Of a stretch of DNA of 64,000 nt, positions 11,279-23,192 are shown piece after piece. The translations under genes and the position numbers were made by a program. Below the pieces are notes generated by a model. It saw nothing but the letters and a program-made list of their open reading frames with translations. It did no database searches and was not told the DNA's origin. Origin of the DNA: Areca catechu (taxonomy: Eukaryota; Streptophyta; Magnoliopsida; Arecales; Arecaceae). Numbering within the stretch: position 1 is the first letter of the stretch; the number at the start of each line of letters is the position of its first letter. The stretch is taken from assembly GCA_021397845.1 (NCBI GenBank), contig CM038046.1:2709001-2773000 (forward strand), read 5' to 3'.

Positions 11279-12573
11279 GGATCGGAAATATACTTCCGTA
11301 ACATAGATACATGAAACATGTTGTGCACTCCAGATAAAACTGGTGGTAGCGCTAATCTGTAGGCCACCTCACCAACCTTATCCAAAATTTCAAATGGTCC
11401 TACAAATCTCGGGCTCCACTTGCCTCGTACACCAAATCACATCACACCCTTTGAAGGAGACTTTCAAAAAGACATGATCACCAACATTGAATTCTAGTTC
11501 TCTTCGTCTCTTATCAGCATAACTTTTCTGTCGGCTCTGAGCAGTACGCAATCATTCCCTGATCATTTGTACTTTTTTCATTGTTTGTTGCACTATTTAT
11601 GGACCCAACAATTTTCTTTCTCCTACATCATCCCAACAGATAGGAGATCTACACTTCCTACCATATAAAGCCTCAAAAGGCGCCATCTGAATGATGGCTT
11701 GATAATTGTCGTTGTAGGCAAACTCTATTAACGATAGATAACAGTCCCAAGCACCACCCAAGTCTATAACACAAGCTCTCAACATGTCTTCCAAAATTTG
11801 GATGGTTTGCTCTAACTGTCCATCGGTTTGGGGATGAAATGTTGTACTAAAACTTAATTTAGTCCCAAATACTTTATGAAGACTCTTCCAAAATTGTGAA
11901 ATAAATATACTGTCTCGATCCGATACTATAGAAACTGGAATCCCATGTAATCTCACAATTTGTTCCATGTATAAATTTGTAATTTTTTCCAGAAAGAGTC
12001 CGACACGAAAGGATAAGAAGTGAGCTGATTTCGTCAGCCGGTCCATAATCACTCATACCGCATTATTTTTCTTAGAGGTTTTGGGCAAACCTATCACAAA
12101 ATCCATGGTAATGTGCTCTCATTTCCACTGAAGAATCGCAAGAGACTGCAATGGTCCAGCAGGTCTTTGATGCTTAGCTTTTACCCGTTGACATACCAAA
12201 CATTGAGCCACATACTGAGCTATATCTTTCTTCATACCAGTCCACCAAAATTTTCACGTATATCTCGATACATTTTTGTACTACCTGGATGCATCGTATA
12301 TGTTGAACCATGCGTCTCTTCCATAATCTCATTCTTTAATTCTGGAAGCTTGGGAACACATAACCTATTACCAAACCTTAGGGTATCATCTTTATATATA
12401 GTAAATTCTGACTGAGCACCAAACTCAATTGTCTCTCTAATTCTCTGTAGTTCCAGATCCTCCTTTTGAGCTAATTTAATTTTATCGATCAGGATAGGTT
12501 GTACTATAATACTTGCTAATTGAATCCCAGAATTATGAATTCGTATCTCAATCTCAGACCTCTCCAGATCCAT
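11279..12573 (-). pseudogene. Integrase region of the Ty3/gypsy element
   Basis: Minus-strand reading gives the N-terminal zinc-binding region (ETHGSTYTMHPGSTKMYRD, about 12260-12330), the catalytic core with aspartate in SDRDS and glutamate in the GQLEQTIQ region (about 11780-11930), and the C-terminal part ending VSMLRKYISDPNHA (about 11270-11330). Several stops and frame changes break the sequence, for example around 12055 and 11595. The enzyme would insert element cDNA into host chromatin. Confidence 0.85.
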
Positions 12574-12596
12574 TATGATGTACTTTTGATTAGTAA

Positions 12597-14801
12597 TTAA
12601 AGCCGCTTACTTGGGGACTTCCTATTCAGGACATCTGCTACAACATTTACCTTACCTGGATGGTAGTTGATAGTCAGATCATAATCCTTTAATAGCTCCA
12701 ACCATCTTCTCTGTCTCAAGTTCAGCTCCTTCTGAGTGAATATATATTTTAAACTTTTATGATCTGTAAAGATTTCACAACGACTACCATACAGGTAATG
12801 CCTCCATATTTTTAAGGCAAAAACTACTGCTGCTAACTTCAGGTCATGAGTAGGATAATTTGACCCATATGATTTCAACTGTCTAGAAGCATAGGCTATC
12901 ACCTTTCCATTTTGCATTAAGACACAACCGAGACCCTTTCGAGATGCATCACTGTATATGCTGAAATCCCCTATCTCTGCAGGAACAGTCAACACTGGGG
13001 CAGTGACTAACCGTTTCTTCAATTCTTGAAAACTCTGCTCACATTCATCTGTCCATTCAAATTTTGTTCATTTCTGGGTCAGGCGAGTTAAAGATATAGC
13101 AATAAGAGAAAATCCTTCAACAAACCTTGGATAATATCTTGCCATTCCCATGAAACTATGAACTTCAGATACGTTAGTAGGTCTCTCCCACTCTACCACT
13201 GCTTCTACTTTCTTTGGATCCACAGAAACACCATCCTTAGAAATAACATGGCCAAGAAAAGAAATTTTGTCCAACCAAAAGTCACACTTATTTAGCTTGG
13301 CATACAACTTCTCCTTGAGTATTTATAATACTATTTTTAAGTGTTCCTCATGTGCCTGTAGACTTCTTGAATAAATCACTATGTCATCAATAAATACTAC
13401 TACAAATTGATTCAAATATAGTCCAAACACTCGGTTCATGAGATCCATGAAAACTGCAGGTACATTTGTCAGACCAAAAGGTAGAGCCAAAAATTTATAG
13501 TGTCCATATCTGGTTCTAAAAGCTGTCTTTGGTACATCCTCTGCCTTTATCTTCAATTGATGATAACCAGAACGAAGATCAGCCTTTGAAAATACCTGTG
13601 CTCCCTGTAGTTGATCAAATAGATCATCAATCCTTGGTAAGGGATATTTGTTCCTTATGGGCACTTTGTTCAACTCCCGATAGTCAATGCAGAGTCGAAA
13701 ACTTCCATCCTTCTTCTTTACGAATAGGACCGGAGCACCCCAAGGAGACACATTAGGTTTGAAAAATCTTTTATCCAACAATTCTTGCAATTGCTCCTTA
13801 AGTTCTTTTAATTCTGCAGGAGCCATTCTATAGGGAGCTTTGGAGATGGCACCTATACCTAGTATAAGATCAATAGAGAACTCAATCTCTCTATCAGGAG
13901 GTAATCCTGGTAGATTATCAAGAAATACCTCAAGAAATTCTTTCACAATGGGTATGTCTTCCAACTTAAGCTCCTGCTGTCGAGTATCTATCACCGCTGC
14001 CAGAAATCCTTCACAACCTTTCCTGAGGAGTCGCTTGGCAATAAAAGTCGAAATTACCCTCCTCATAAGGGTTAACTTGTTACCCTCAAAATAAAACTCT
14101 GACTGATCAGGAATCTGAAATTTCACTATCTTCTCAAAACAGTTGATGGAAGCATGGTATGCTGCTAGCCAATCCATTCTAAGGATCACATCGAAATCTT
14201 TCATATCCATGACTATCAAATCAACTTCCATCTCCCTACCTTCAATATTCAATCTACACTCCTTATAAATTTGATTAACCACAAAAACATCCCCACTAGG
14301 AGTGGAAATATAGAGTTCAAATTCTAAAGGTGTCGGGGTTAACTCATTGCTTTCTCTAACCGATCTAACAGATACGAAAGAGTAGGTGGCACCAGTATCA
14401 AATAGAACATAAACATTGCTAGAAAATAATCTGATCATACCTGTCACTACTGAATTTGACGCATTAGCATCTTGCTGGGTGAGTGCATAAACCCATCCCT
14501 GAGTTACTGATTTCTGTTGTCCTTCAAGTTGCTGTCTTCCATGAGGTACTTGGTGCTGTGACCCCTGACCATAGGGACACACAACTGCCTTATGACCCAG
14601 TTTGCCACAATTGTGGCACTTCCATTCATCTGGCCACGTACAATCCCGCTTATAGTGAGAACCACCACACTTATAACACTTGACGTCACTCTTTTGTTGA
14701 ATCTTGTTATTTGAAGTAGCATTGTCAAGCTTCCTTGTTTTTGCATTGGTACCTTTATAGGATTGGCCTTGATACCCTCTTGTTCCGGATCTCTTCTTCA
14801 A
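12597..14801 (-). pseudogene. Protease, reverse transcriptase and RNase H of the Ty3/gypsy element
   Basis: The longest open piece (13323-14801) covers two zinc knuckles (C-x2-C-x4-H-x4-C type, about 14576-14680), the protease active site DTGA (14388-14399) and most of reverse transcriptase, with the catalytic FIDD near 13390. A stop follows at 13323. The rest of RT (13068-13307) and RNase H (12597-13022, with DASRKGLG and a TDHKSL motif) are in separate open pieces. Order and motifs are those of plant Ty3/gypsy pol. The stops at 13323 and 13068 make this copy inactive. Confidence 0.9.
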
Positions 14802-14809
14802 AGCTTTTT

Positions 14810-15781
14810 ATCTTTCAGCTTGAGCCACATCCAATCCCCTTTCTATAATCAATGCCTTGTTGATGACCTCTTTATAAGTTGGTAGCTCAAAGGCAGTCAC
14901 CTGATACTGAATCCGACCTCTAAGTCCATTTTCGGATTTTCTGGCCCGGATTCCTTCATCTGCTAACAGTGATGAGCATATCTCGACAATTCTTCAAACT
15001 TTGTAGCATACTGAGAAACAGTTAAGTTACCTTGCTCCAAGCGATCAAATTCTTGAAATTTTTGTACCCGAATACTTTGAAGAAATGACCTCTCAAAGAA
15101 AGCCTTTCTAAAATCTGCCCAAGTAAGAGGTATATCGTTTGGTCCTTACTTCCCAAGCTCCAACTCCCACCAAGCAGCTGTCTCATCTTGCAATAAAAAA
15201 GTAGCAAATGTAACCTTCTCCCCTTCCGGACACCGCAAGGCTTGGAATACTTTTTCAATGGCTTTCAGCCAACCCTCTGCCTCCATGGGATCAGATGTTC
15301 CTTTGAATACCAGTGGCGCATACTTCTTGAAATCTATCAAAGTGATTGATCATTCTTGTGGAATTCTAACTTCTGGCTGTTGCTGCTGTAATAATAGCTG
15401 CTGCATGAATTGTTGCTGTTGCTGTTGTGCTTCCATTAATCTCAGTGTATCAGCTCTTGCAGTAGCTTGTTGCTGCACTAAGTATTGCAATAGCTGAGGA
15501 AGACCCACCTGGTCCCCAGGCTGAACTCCAGATCCTCCCGGTGTTCCTATTTCTGCAGTCCCAGTCTCTGGAGTGTTGTCCAAAGGATTGAGCGTTGGTT
15601 CCTGTGGATGCTCCTCATCACCAGTGTTGTCCATGGGATTGGACGTTGGTTCTTGTGGATGTTCCTCATCACCAGATAAAATTCCAGTATCCTCATGCTG
15701 CTCTATAGGATCCCAAGCATTTAATCCATCTGCAAATCTTGTGGGCCTCCTAGTACGACCACGCCCACTACCACGCGTCAT
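14810..15781 (-). pseudogene. Gag of the Ty3/gypsy element
   Basis: Starts at the ATG at 15781 with a glycine/arginine-rich head (MTRGSGRGRTRR). It continues through a duplicated EEHPQEPT segment and a glutamine-rich run (about 15370-15430) into the retrotransposon gag core (WLKAIEKVFQAL and AAWWELE). Two stops in the same frame, at 15350-15352 and 15146-15148, interrupt an otherwise continuous reading. Gag would form the virus-like particle that packages the RNA. Confidence 0.85.
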
Positions 15782-15919
15782 GGAAATCCTACACCAGTCA
15801 TTATTAGTATACAACTAACACTCAGATGATCAAAAAACATGACATAATATTTACCCCACCTATGAATCAACCCACACTCTCTCGATGAGCTTATACCCTA
15901 AGATCTTAAAACCTGGTTT

Positions 15920-15931
15920 GCTCTGATACCA
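15920..15931 (-). other. Primer-binding site (initiator Met tRNA) of the Ty3/gypsy element
   Basis: The minus strand reads TGGTATCAGAGC three bases inside the 5' LTR end at 15935. This is the exact complement expected for the 3' end of plant initiator tRNA-Met. Confidence 0.9.
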
Positions 15932-15934
15932 CTC

Positions 15935-17742
15935 TGTCACGCCTCGAAACCAGCACCGGAATCGACTACGTGACCGGCCGCACAAACCCTAGGTTTTACC
16001 CTGGAGATTATGCAAGGCCTAGGTACACAAAAGTCAAACATATCAAATTAAAATTAATATTATATAAACAATCAAGTAATAATTGAATAATCCATTTATT
16101 AAGTCGATATCACTAATTGGTCTACTGATTCACAAATATCAGTAACCGGAACTAAAACTAACTAACTAACTAGCTCAACACTTATGAGGCTCCGTCTCAC
16201 GCCCAGCCCAATCCTCGCTATGTATCCTAAGTCTCTGAAAAAAATAAATAGTAGGGAGTGAGCTATACAGCCTAATAAGGTTTCCATGTGATCACACCAA
16301 TAATAATATATATTTATGATGATAGCAAAACACCAGTATAACATGTCATGCAGTCAAACAATTCAAGTTTCATGTATAACAAAAATCTTAAAAACTTTAC
16401 GTTTTTCTTTTAGAATTTCTATTATTTAACCTTTATCTTTAGGATTCTGGACTAGCCACGGTCACACTCCAGCCCGTGACTGGCACATTATTATCGCACT
16501 CCAGCCTGTGACGGGCACACTATTGTCACACTCCAGCCTGTGACTGGCACACAAATTGTCACACTCCAGTCTGTGACTGGCACACAAATTATCATACTCC
16601 AGCCTGTGACTGGCATACTAAAAAACCACGGTACCGTCGTGGCATGGTTAGTCCAAACACTGTTTCACTTAACACCTTATCATTTCATCTTATATAGTCA
16701 GAACATATTATCTTTTAACGATCGATATCACGATCAAACCCATTCAAATATTACTTGATAAACATGATATATTAAATAGAACACAAATAACAATAACAAC
16801 CATGCATAAAAATATTTATATAGATGCTCGGATCAAATCAGGTCATGTAAAATATATTTATATTACGGGTGATCAAGTATAGAAGTCCTTACCTCTCAAA
16901 AATCAACTATCCATGCCTGAACTAATCCGTACCCAAAATTTGTGCGACACCTTCCTGCCCAGAAGACTGATTCCCTACAATAATAAAGAATTTTAATTAA
17001 AAACTAAATTCTCAATTTTTCATGAATTTCGAGAAAATCCCTTAACTTTCTCTCTCTTCTTCTCTCTCTCTTTTTTTTTTTTGGAACCGTACGGACCCTT
17101 CTTTTTTTTTCCTTCTTTCTTCCTTTTTTTTTCTTTCCTTCGTTCTTTCCTTCTTTCTCTTCTTCCGAACCATCCCCATGCATCTCCCTCGGTCCAGCCG
17201 AACTGGCCTTCCCTCCCAGTTTGCCGGCAACCAAGGAGTGGTTATCGTAGAGGCTTCATGGATCGAAGGCAGGTGGCGGCGATAATGAACGGCCCCAAAA
17301 CCAAATGAAAACCCAAGAAAAAAAAACATCCAAAATCCTTCCAAAAAATAAAAATAAAGGAAAATGACTTTCCAGCCGGTGTTAGAGAGCTCCCGATCGC
17401 TCGTCGGAGAGGAAGAATGCATGGAGGCGGCTCGATGAGACGACGGTGAAGAGCTTTTAAAAAGAAACAATGAGAATTTTCTCGCCGTTTGAAACTCAAT
17501 CTCCGACTAATCACTAATCGAGTTCCAAACCTTTATGGATCCATCGCCGACCAGTCCTCTCTCCCCTCACGACTCTTCCGTCAAAACCCTTGACAAAAAT
17601 TATGACCGGATGAGAGAGAAAACTCCTCTCTTGTTTTGGTTCTCAGCCAACATCTTCTTCTTCCTTTTTTCTTTTTTTTTGTTTGGACCGGGTCGCTATC
17701 AACTGAGCCTGCCGAGTTCGATCCAAAAATCTAAATATTACA
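15935..17742 (-). repeat. 5' LTR of the Ty3/gypsy element (intact)
   Basis: 1808 bp from TGTCACGCC to TATTACA. It carries the same roughly 30-bp GTGACTGGCACAC repeats (16450-16620), pyrimidine tract (17046-17165) and GC-rich end as the interrupted LTR. It is adjacent to the target duplication AGTAA at 17743. Confidence 0.92.
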
Positions 17743-17747
17743 AGTAA
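17743..17747. repeat. Target-site duplication, right copy (AGTAA)
   Basis: Exact partner of 6423-6427. The host sequence resumes here, in the upstream region of the At3g17950-like gene. Confidence 0.9.
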
Positions 17748-17961
17748 TCATCACAGCCCCGTGCCCCTTCATCTTTTACCGAACAACAACTCACAAGCTG
17801 TTAGAGCTTTTCTTGTCATGATGAAGAAAAGGTGAACCAGGACCGAGGCTTGGCATTTAAACTTTCCCTTGCCTTTATCTTACTTAAAATTTTCCCCTTT
17901 TTTACCTTCTTTTACTCTGTTAACAAACAGTGAGAAAGCGAATTCTATAGATAGATCGGAA

Positions 17962-17965
<4 letters not shown>

Positions 17966-18047
<82 letters not shown>
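17966..18047. repeat. (CT)n microsatellite, about 80 bp
   Basis: Uninterrupted CT/TC dinucleotides starting about 210 bp and ending about 130 bp upstream of the ATG at 18179, so probably in the leader or core promoter of the At3g17950-like gene. Pyrimidine-rich leaders of this kind are common in plant genes. The length is likely to vary between individuals. Confidence 0.9.
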
Positions 18048-18048
<1 letters not shown>

Positions 18049-18178
18049 GTTTCAGAAGATTATGTCCCTATGCTCTTCAACCGAGCCTTCTTTCGGCTCT
18101 GCCAATGAACTGTGTTGGTTCTACCAAGTGACTTGATATATGTAACTCGGCAGTTCGACAGGCTGAGTGGTGGAGAAA

Positions 18179-19846
18179 ATGGCTCAACAGGTACATGTCT
18201 TTAGATTTCTCTGGATCTTCTTCTTCCATTCAGGCTACGGTATCATTTTGTTTATTTTTCTGACCCTCTGTTTATTGACTGGATGACAGGAAGGTGGATG
18301 GCCTCTGGGACTGCTACCATTGAATGCGAGAGTCGGTCTCATCAGGAACCTCGACTTGTCCGGCTCTTTTTCCTTCACGACTCTCCTCTCTGGTTCCCCA
18401 AGTCCGTCTTCTATTACTTCATCAGATTTGGATACAGAGGTAAGACAATTAGCTGGCGTTCCAAATTTTTGTTCTTCTTTTCAAGATTCTTGACATGACG
18501 ACAGGGTTGGATGTAGGAGAATGGCTTGAACTTTTTAAACAATGAGAAAAAGGAAAACTACTGTAGTTTCTCTGTGCATCATTTTCAGCAATAAATTAAA
18601 AGCCGGTAGCATCCAGTTACCTCCCGTTTCCTTCAAAAAACAAAAAAAAACAAAAAAAGGAAAATATTTCATTCATTACAACCAGGTTCCTTCTTGTTCA
18701 CCCTCTTTTAGTTCAGTCCGAAATATACTTTTCCTTTCTTTGTTTTAATAAATAACAATGCTTTCATTTCATGGTCTAATTTCTTTTCTCACGGTTTTTT
18801 TTTTTTTTTTTTTATCCATCGTATGTTTTTCCGTGACTGACTTTTTTTTGTCATACTTCATCGTAGACACGGTACCATCAAGCACGCGTCATGATTCTGG
18901 TGTGCTTCTTAAATGGGAATTTCCCTTACCTAATGTCGACACATGGAAAATGTCCTCTAGTCCTCACCCTCCTCAAAGCCCATCTTATTTATGTCTTTCT
19001 GGTGCTTTCCCGTTTTTAATTCTTCTGAAAGAAGCAACTAAAACAGCTTCTTGTCGTGATCATTCCTCTCTCATTCTCTATCAAACCATAACTTGGAACG
19101 GGTAAATCATTATATCATTACCAAACTAAGCGCATCCGCATACAATTCTTCCTTTATGGATATGGGGTCAAACATGTACTCTCTTGAGCAGGACTTCACC
19201 AAAGCCTTGTGTAGGACAATTTTAAGAAGATTACCGTTACATCTCTGTAACAACTAAACTGGTTTTTGATTATTTAGGAAGATGAACCGATGACGACATG
19301 TACCGCAAATTGATTTATTATTTAACATGGTCCAACATCGATCTCTGGTTGCAGTCCACGGGATCTTTCTTCCAGGACCGGAGCATCACACTTGGCAGCC
19401 TTATTGGAATTACAAGCATTTTTGAGCTGTCTAGTAGGTCCCTCAAAAGGAGCAGGAAGCAAGACACCTCAAGAGGGAAGAAGAGCCAGAAGAACAATAC
19501 TTGGTTCTCTTGCTTCACAAGGGCTCGGCTTAAAAGTGTGGTGGCCGGCAATGCTCCATCCCTTGACCATTTTCTAGAGGTGGAGAGAAGGGCCAGTCAT
19601 GCCCACAGGAGGAACAGACGTCCTATTACGTATGAACTAGTTGGTTTGCATGAAAACGGATCTAATGCAGAAGCCAACTCTCTTTTCGCAAATGGCCTTA
19701 CCGTTCCACCTCAAGTTGATGGAAATGGAGCTCTGGTACTGGTTGGAGATGTTAAGAAATCAAATTCTACCAGAAGCCTATGCCATGACGATGGCTGCTG
19801 TCTTGCATTAATGTTTCCATGTTTGGGTGGTCGGTCCGGCCATTGA
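18179..19846 (+). CDS. Uncharacterised plant protein, At3g17950-like (three exons)
   Basis: Exons 18179-18190, 18290-18439 and 19355-19846 give 217 residues. Both introns (99 and 915 bp) start with GT, end with AG and lie between codons. The first exon codes only for MAQQ. The second gives EGGWPLGLLPLN and a Ser-rich run up to SSDLDTE; the third begins STGSFFQDRSITLGSLIG. I recognise this arrangement, including LEVERRA near residue 120, from a conserved plant family represented by Arabidopsis At3g17950, whose function is unknown as far as I know. A basic stretch (RSLKRSRKQ) follows the conserved core. No signal peptide or clear membrane segment is seen. The first exon of 12 bases is easily missed by gene finders. 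A large retrotransposon begins 437 bp upstream of the ATG. The gene model is firm; family membership rests on memory. Confidence 0.82.
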
Positions 19847-20581
19847 AGATTTGAATGCGGGCATCGACTTGCCATGTTCCATTCCGTGATGTTCTATAAT
19901 TTAAGTTTGAGTTTTCAGTTCCATGTTCTTGGCTAGAAACATCTCGGTTGTGAGAGCCCTCCAAGGAGGATGAAAGAGGCATCCTTTATTACTTCTTAGA
20001 TCTGAGCCTTTTTCCTCTTTACGGAGAAAACAACCTTCATCGAGTACAAGTAATAAAAAGATTCTTGTTATTTGTCTTATTTTCCATGGTACCTAGTTCT
20101 TTGGATGTGATTGGATTATTGGAGCAAGCAGTGTAAAACTAGACTATCTAGATTGACTTCTTCATCAGATTATATATACAGGTGGCTGTAGGATTGTGAC
20201 CTATCCGGATTGATTTCTGTGACATATCCTTGACTGGAGACGGAGGGAAGTTTTATACTTAGCAGAAATGATTGTCAAAAAAAAACATCAGTTTATTTTT
20301 ATTATTATTAAAATTTTAGTTTGTGTCTTCTCACTATTATTTATTTAATATTATGTGAAGTATTGATATATATATATATATATATATATAGTTGTTTGAT
20401 TTGTATGAAGAAAATTGATTATGATCTTATTTGATTAGATCCATTCAACCCGTCCTATCCAACTTCATCCATCCAGTCTCGGGTGACCGTGGAGTGGATG
20501 CAGGTAACGTAGGCCTGGCCATGCTGTCATTCCCGGACAACGAAGAAGTCGACCCATGCAGTGTTAGTTGTTGGACCCACT
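19847..20581. other. 3' flank, AT-rich, with a (TA)n tract
   Basis: Probably the 3' UTR of the preceding gene and then AT-rich DNA. A TA microsatellite lies at about 20366-20390. No gene seen. Confidence 0.5.
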
Positions 20582-20866
20582 GGCCTGGATGTCCTCATTT
20601 CATGGTCCTGAGGTCACGGGATTTACCAAGCTGCCGGGCCAAGGCAATGGCATTTGGACTGATCCACCTACTCGCTGTGACGTTGCATCTTGATGGGCTC
20701 CCAAAAATCTCCCACTCTTGGCCTGGATCTGGATGTCCTCATTTCAGTCCCGAGGTCACGGGTTTTACCAAGCTGCCGGGCCAAGGCAATGGCGTATGTG
20801 GAATGATCCATCTACTCGCTATGACGTTGCATCTTGAATCTTGATGGGCTCCCAAAAATCTCCCAA
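20582..20866. repeat. Tandem duplication, unit about 138-146 bp
   Basis: The unit beginning GGCCTGGAT at 20582 is repeated from 20720. Both copies contain TTACCAAGCTGCCGGGCCAA and end with a CTCCCAAAAATCTCCCA stretch. The copies differ by small indels and substitutions. There is no coding content. It may be a fragment of an unidentified repeat. Confidence 0.8.
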
Positions 20867-21858
20867 GAAAGAAAATCTGAGGCTAGGAGGTTACATTTTT
20901 CTCATATCATACTGAAAATTCGATGCGGCACACTAGATATCTGGATCACGAACTTGGGTTTTGCTTTTTTGTGCATATATATATCAGGGGCCACGGCAGA
21001 TCTTTCTCAATCCAATTTGCAAAAGTTTTTGGCAGACCGTTAGACAGCTCGATAATGTGAATAAATGTAAGATTTGGTAGATCAAAAAAGAATCTAAGGT
21101 TCGCTTGCCATTTAATACCAACCTCATAATGAATTGGATAAATGTCGTGGTCTCAAAACTCGTAAATTTTTGTTATATACTTCAACTTTTTTAGCAAATT
21201 CCAACTTAATTCTAAGAATTTCTTCGCACTAAAAAAAAAAAATACTGAATTATTTTTTTCAATGACTTATGCTCGTATGGTAGAAATTTTTTACAACCCC
21301 CGAGGAGTAGTGATGTCGGGCTATTTTCATATATTTAGAGCTCATATAGTTATATATTTATATGCACACGTTGTATAAAACTAATAGTACTGATTTTTAC
21401 AGTCCGTTTAGATTGAAATAAAAAAAGTAGGTACCTTTTGCTCTTAACTTTGTTGCTCATTAAACTAGTAGTTCGATTTTAGCTAAAAAAAAATTATTTC
21501 CATGGATATAATATTCACATGCTGCGACTACTTTGTCAATTTCGAGTGGTTTACCTGAACTTCCCGGCTTGTGAAAGAAGACATGAATCGGCGCAACCTG
21601 GTCTCTAGAAAATAATTGTGAGGGTGACAGGTGATGAAGATATTTTGAGGAATTTGGGATCTAAAAGCCCCGTGGAACCCTCCCTTGTCTATATTGCTTT
21701 GATTTCAAGGATGCCGTTGAGAAACAACATCAACGCGATGGAGAGAGCGTAACAACTGCCATTTGGGCTTTTATGATAATTTTCTCTTCTTTTATTTTTT
21801 TTATGTTTACCCTTATACTTCACACGGCAACCGTGCCCCGTTCCAGCCCACGTCAAAC
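20867..21858. other. Intergenic DNA, nothing recognised
   Basis: AT-rich with short homopolymer runs. No open frame of note and no terminal repeats seen. Confidence 0.5.
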
Positions 21859-22045
21859 CATTGATCCAATACCTGCATCCCACCTCTCACTCTCGTTCTC
21901 ATCCAAAGTTGGACCAAGAGAGCATTCAACATCACTAAGATGGTAGTCAACCCATTGATCCAATACCTGCATCCCACCTCTCACTCTCCTTCTCATCCAA
22001 AGTTGGACCAAGAAAGCATTCAACATCATTAAGATGGTAGCGCAG
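21859..22045. repeat. Tandem duplication, 94-bp unit
   Basis: Two head-to-tail copies start at TTGATCCAATACC (21861 and 21955). Each ends with AAGATGGTAG. They are nearly identical, so the duplication is fairly young. Confidence 0.85.
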
Positions 22046-23192
22046 TTGATGGACACTTTAACTTCTGTCATTCTAATCACGGATTCGAGACTTGAACTTA
22101 CGAGTTACTCGATTAAATCCAGGATTTATTCCTGGGATACGTGATTGGAAATAGGGAAACACTTTCACTATGGCAGCTCAGTGAAATCAGGCTGACATAC
22201 TCACATTCGAATCGAAAGGATGCGCGAAAAAATTATAGTCCAAATCGAATATGACCTGGCAGGACGGAAACCCGATGGGGACAGCTACAGCGAAGATTTT
22301 TCCTTCTCCTATCCATTTTGTTTATCAAAAAAAAAAAAAAAAAAAAAAAAGGAAAGCATTCAACAGATGAAAGGCTGATGGAACCCATACAAGCAAAGTC
22401 TTTATCGCCTTCACGCGGAGGGAAGGAAGAAAATAACAAGCAGAAATTTCCTTTGGCGGAGGGAAGCAGGGAAGGCTCCTCCACATTTCAATACCCGTCG
22501 GTAACTTGGTAGCTCTCAGTCCGGGACATGGCCAGGATAAGATCGAGACGCACGCCCCATCCCACGGCCGTACCACCTAAACAGCCAATTTTGGGACAGA
22601 GACCGGTCGAGAGACAAGTGACACAGAACAGACGAGAGCGATGCAAAGCAAAATGGACCACCGATCGGTGGAGTGTCCCATTCGGATGCTCAATTATATC
22701 GTAGCAGTCACTTGAGAGCCAACAGTCAAATAGTCTTTTAAATGAATAGTTCCAACATACTTTACCCGAGAGAAAAAAAAAAAAAAAAAAAGAATAATGG
22801 CTCCAATATGCACTCTAATGTTGCAAAAGTAGACAGGCAGGTCTACAACCTGTCCACCCTCCAGAGAAAAACTAATGGGTGGCTCTGGAGGTTTATAATG
22901 TAACTACTAGTTGAGATGCCACAATGGGCACCAGTTATCAAAAAATATAACCAGATCTCTCTCATCAGCGAAGTAGACAACCTCCCGGAGACTTGCCAAA
23001 AGCACTAGAGTATTTACTCTTGTTGCTACAACTAGTACCCAATAACCAAGCCAGAAACTACAGAGGAACTGCTTATTTGGTACCTGCTTCTGTCTCTAGC
23101 ATACGAGAACATACGCGAAGGCAATGGACTGCTTCAAGATGATCCGATCCGGGCTCCCCAAAATAATCAAGCTTTTGTTGTGTTAACGCGTG
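22046..23192. other. Intergenic DNA and 3' UTR of the XBAT31-like gene
   Basis: Holds A-runs at about 22329-22350 and 22772-22790. The last few hundred bases, antisense to the ligase gene, are probably its 3' UTR. No further gene seen. Confidence 0.5.

Larger units (their letters stand above)
6428..17742 (-). mobile_element. Ty3/gypsy chromodomain LTR retrotransposon (Tekay/Del-like), with nested insertions
   Basis: A complete but decayed element on the minus strand. Both outer ends are TGTCACG...TATTACA LTRs, and the insertion is flanked by a perfect 5-bp duplication AGTAA (6423-6427 and 17743-17747). Internal order on the minus strand is PBS, gag with two zinc knuckles, protease, reverse transcriptase, RNase H, integrase, chromodomain, polypurine tract. 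That order with a C-terminal chromodomain is diagnostic of plant chromoviruses. Several in-frame stops make it non-autonomous. A solo LTR of a relative lies in its 3' LTR and a TRIM lies between the integrase and the chromodomain. Without the two insertions it would be about 8.6 kb. Confidence 0.93.

Noticed and set aside
13529..13756. Plus-strand open frames within the Ty3/gypsy pol region
   Set aside because: Shadows of the minus-strand reverse transcriptase, which carries the recognisable motifs.
6774..17742. Possible reading as two separate full Ty3/gypsy elements
   Set aside because: The outer 5-bp duplication AGTAA pairs 6423-6427 with 17743-17747, and the 6774-8837 unit has its own flanks and no interior, so it is a nested solo LTR.
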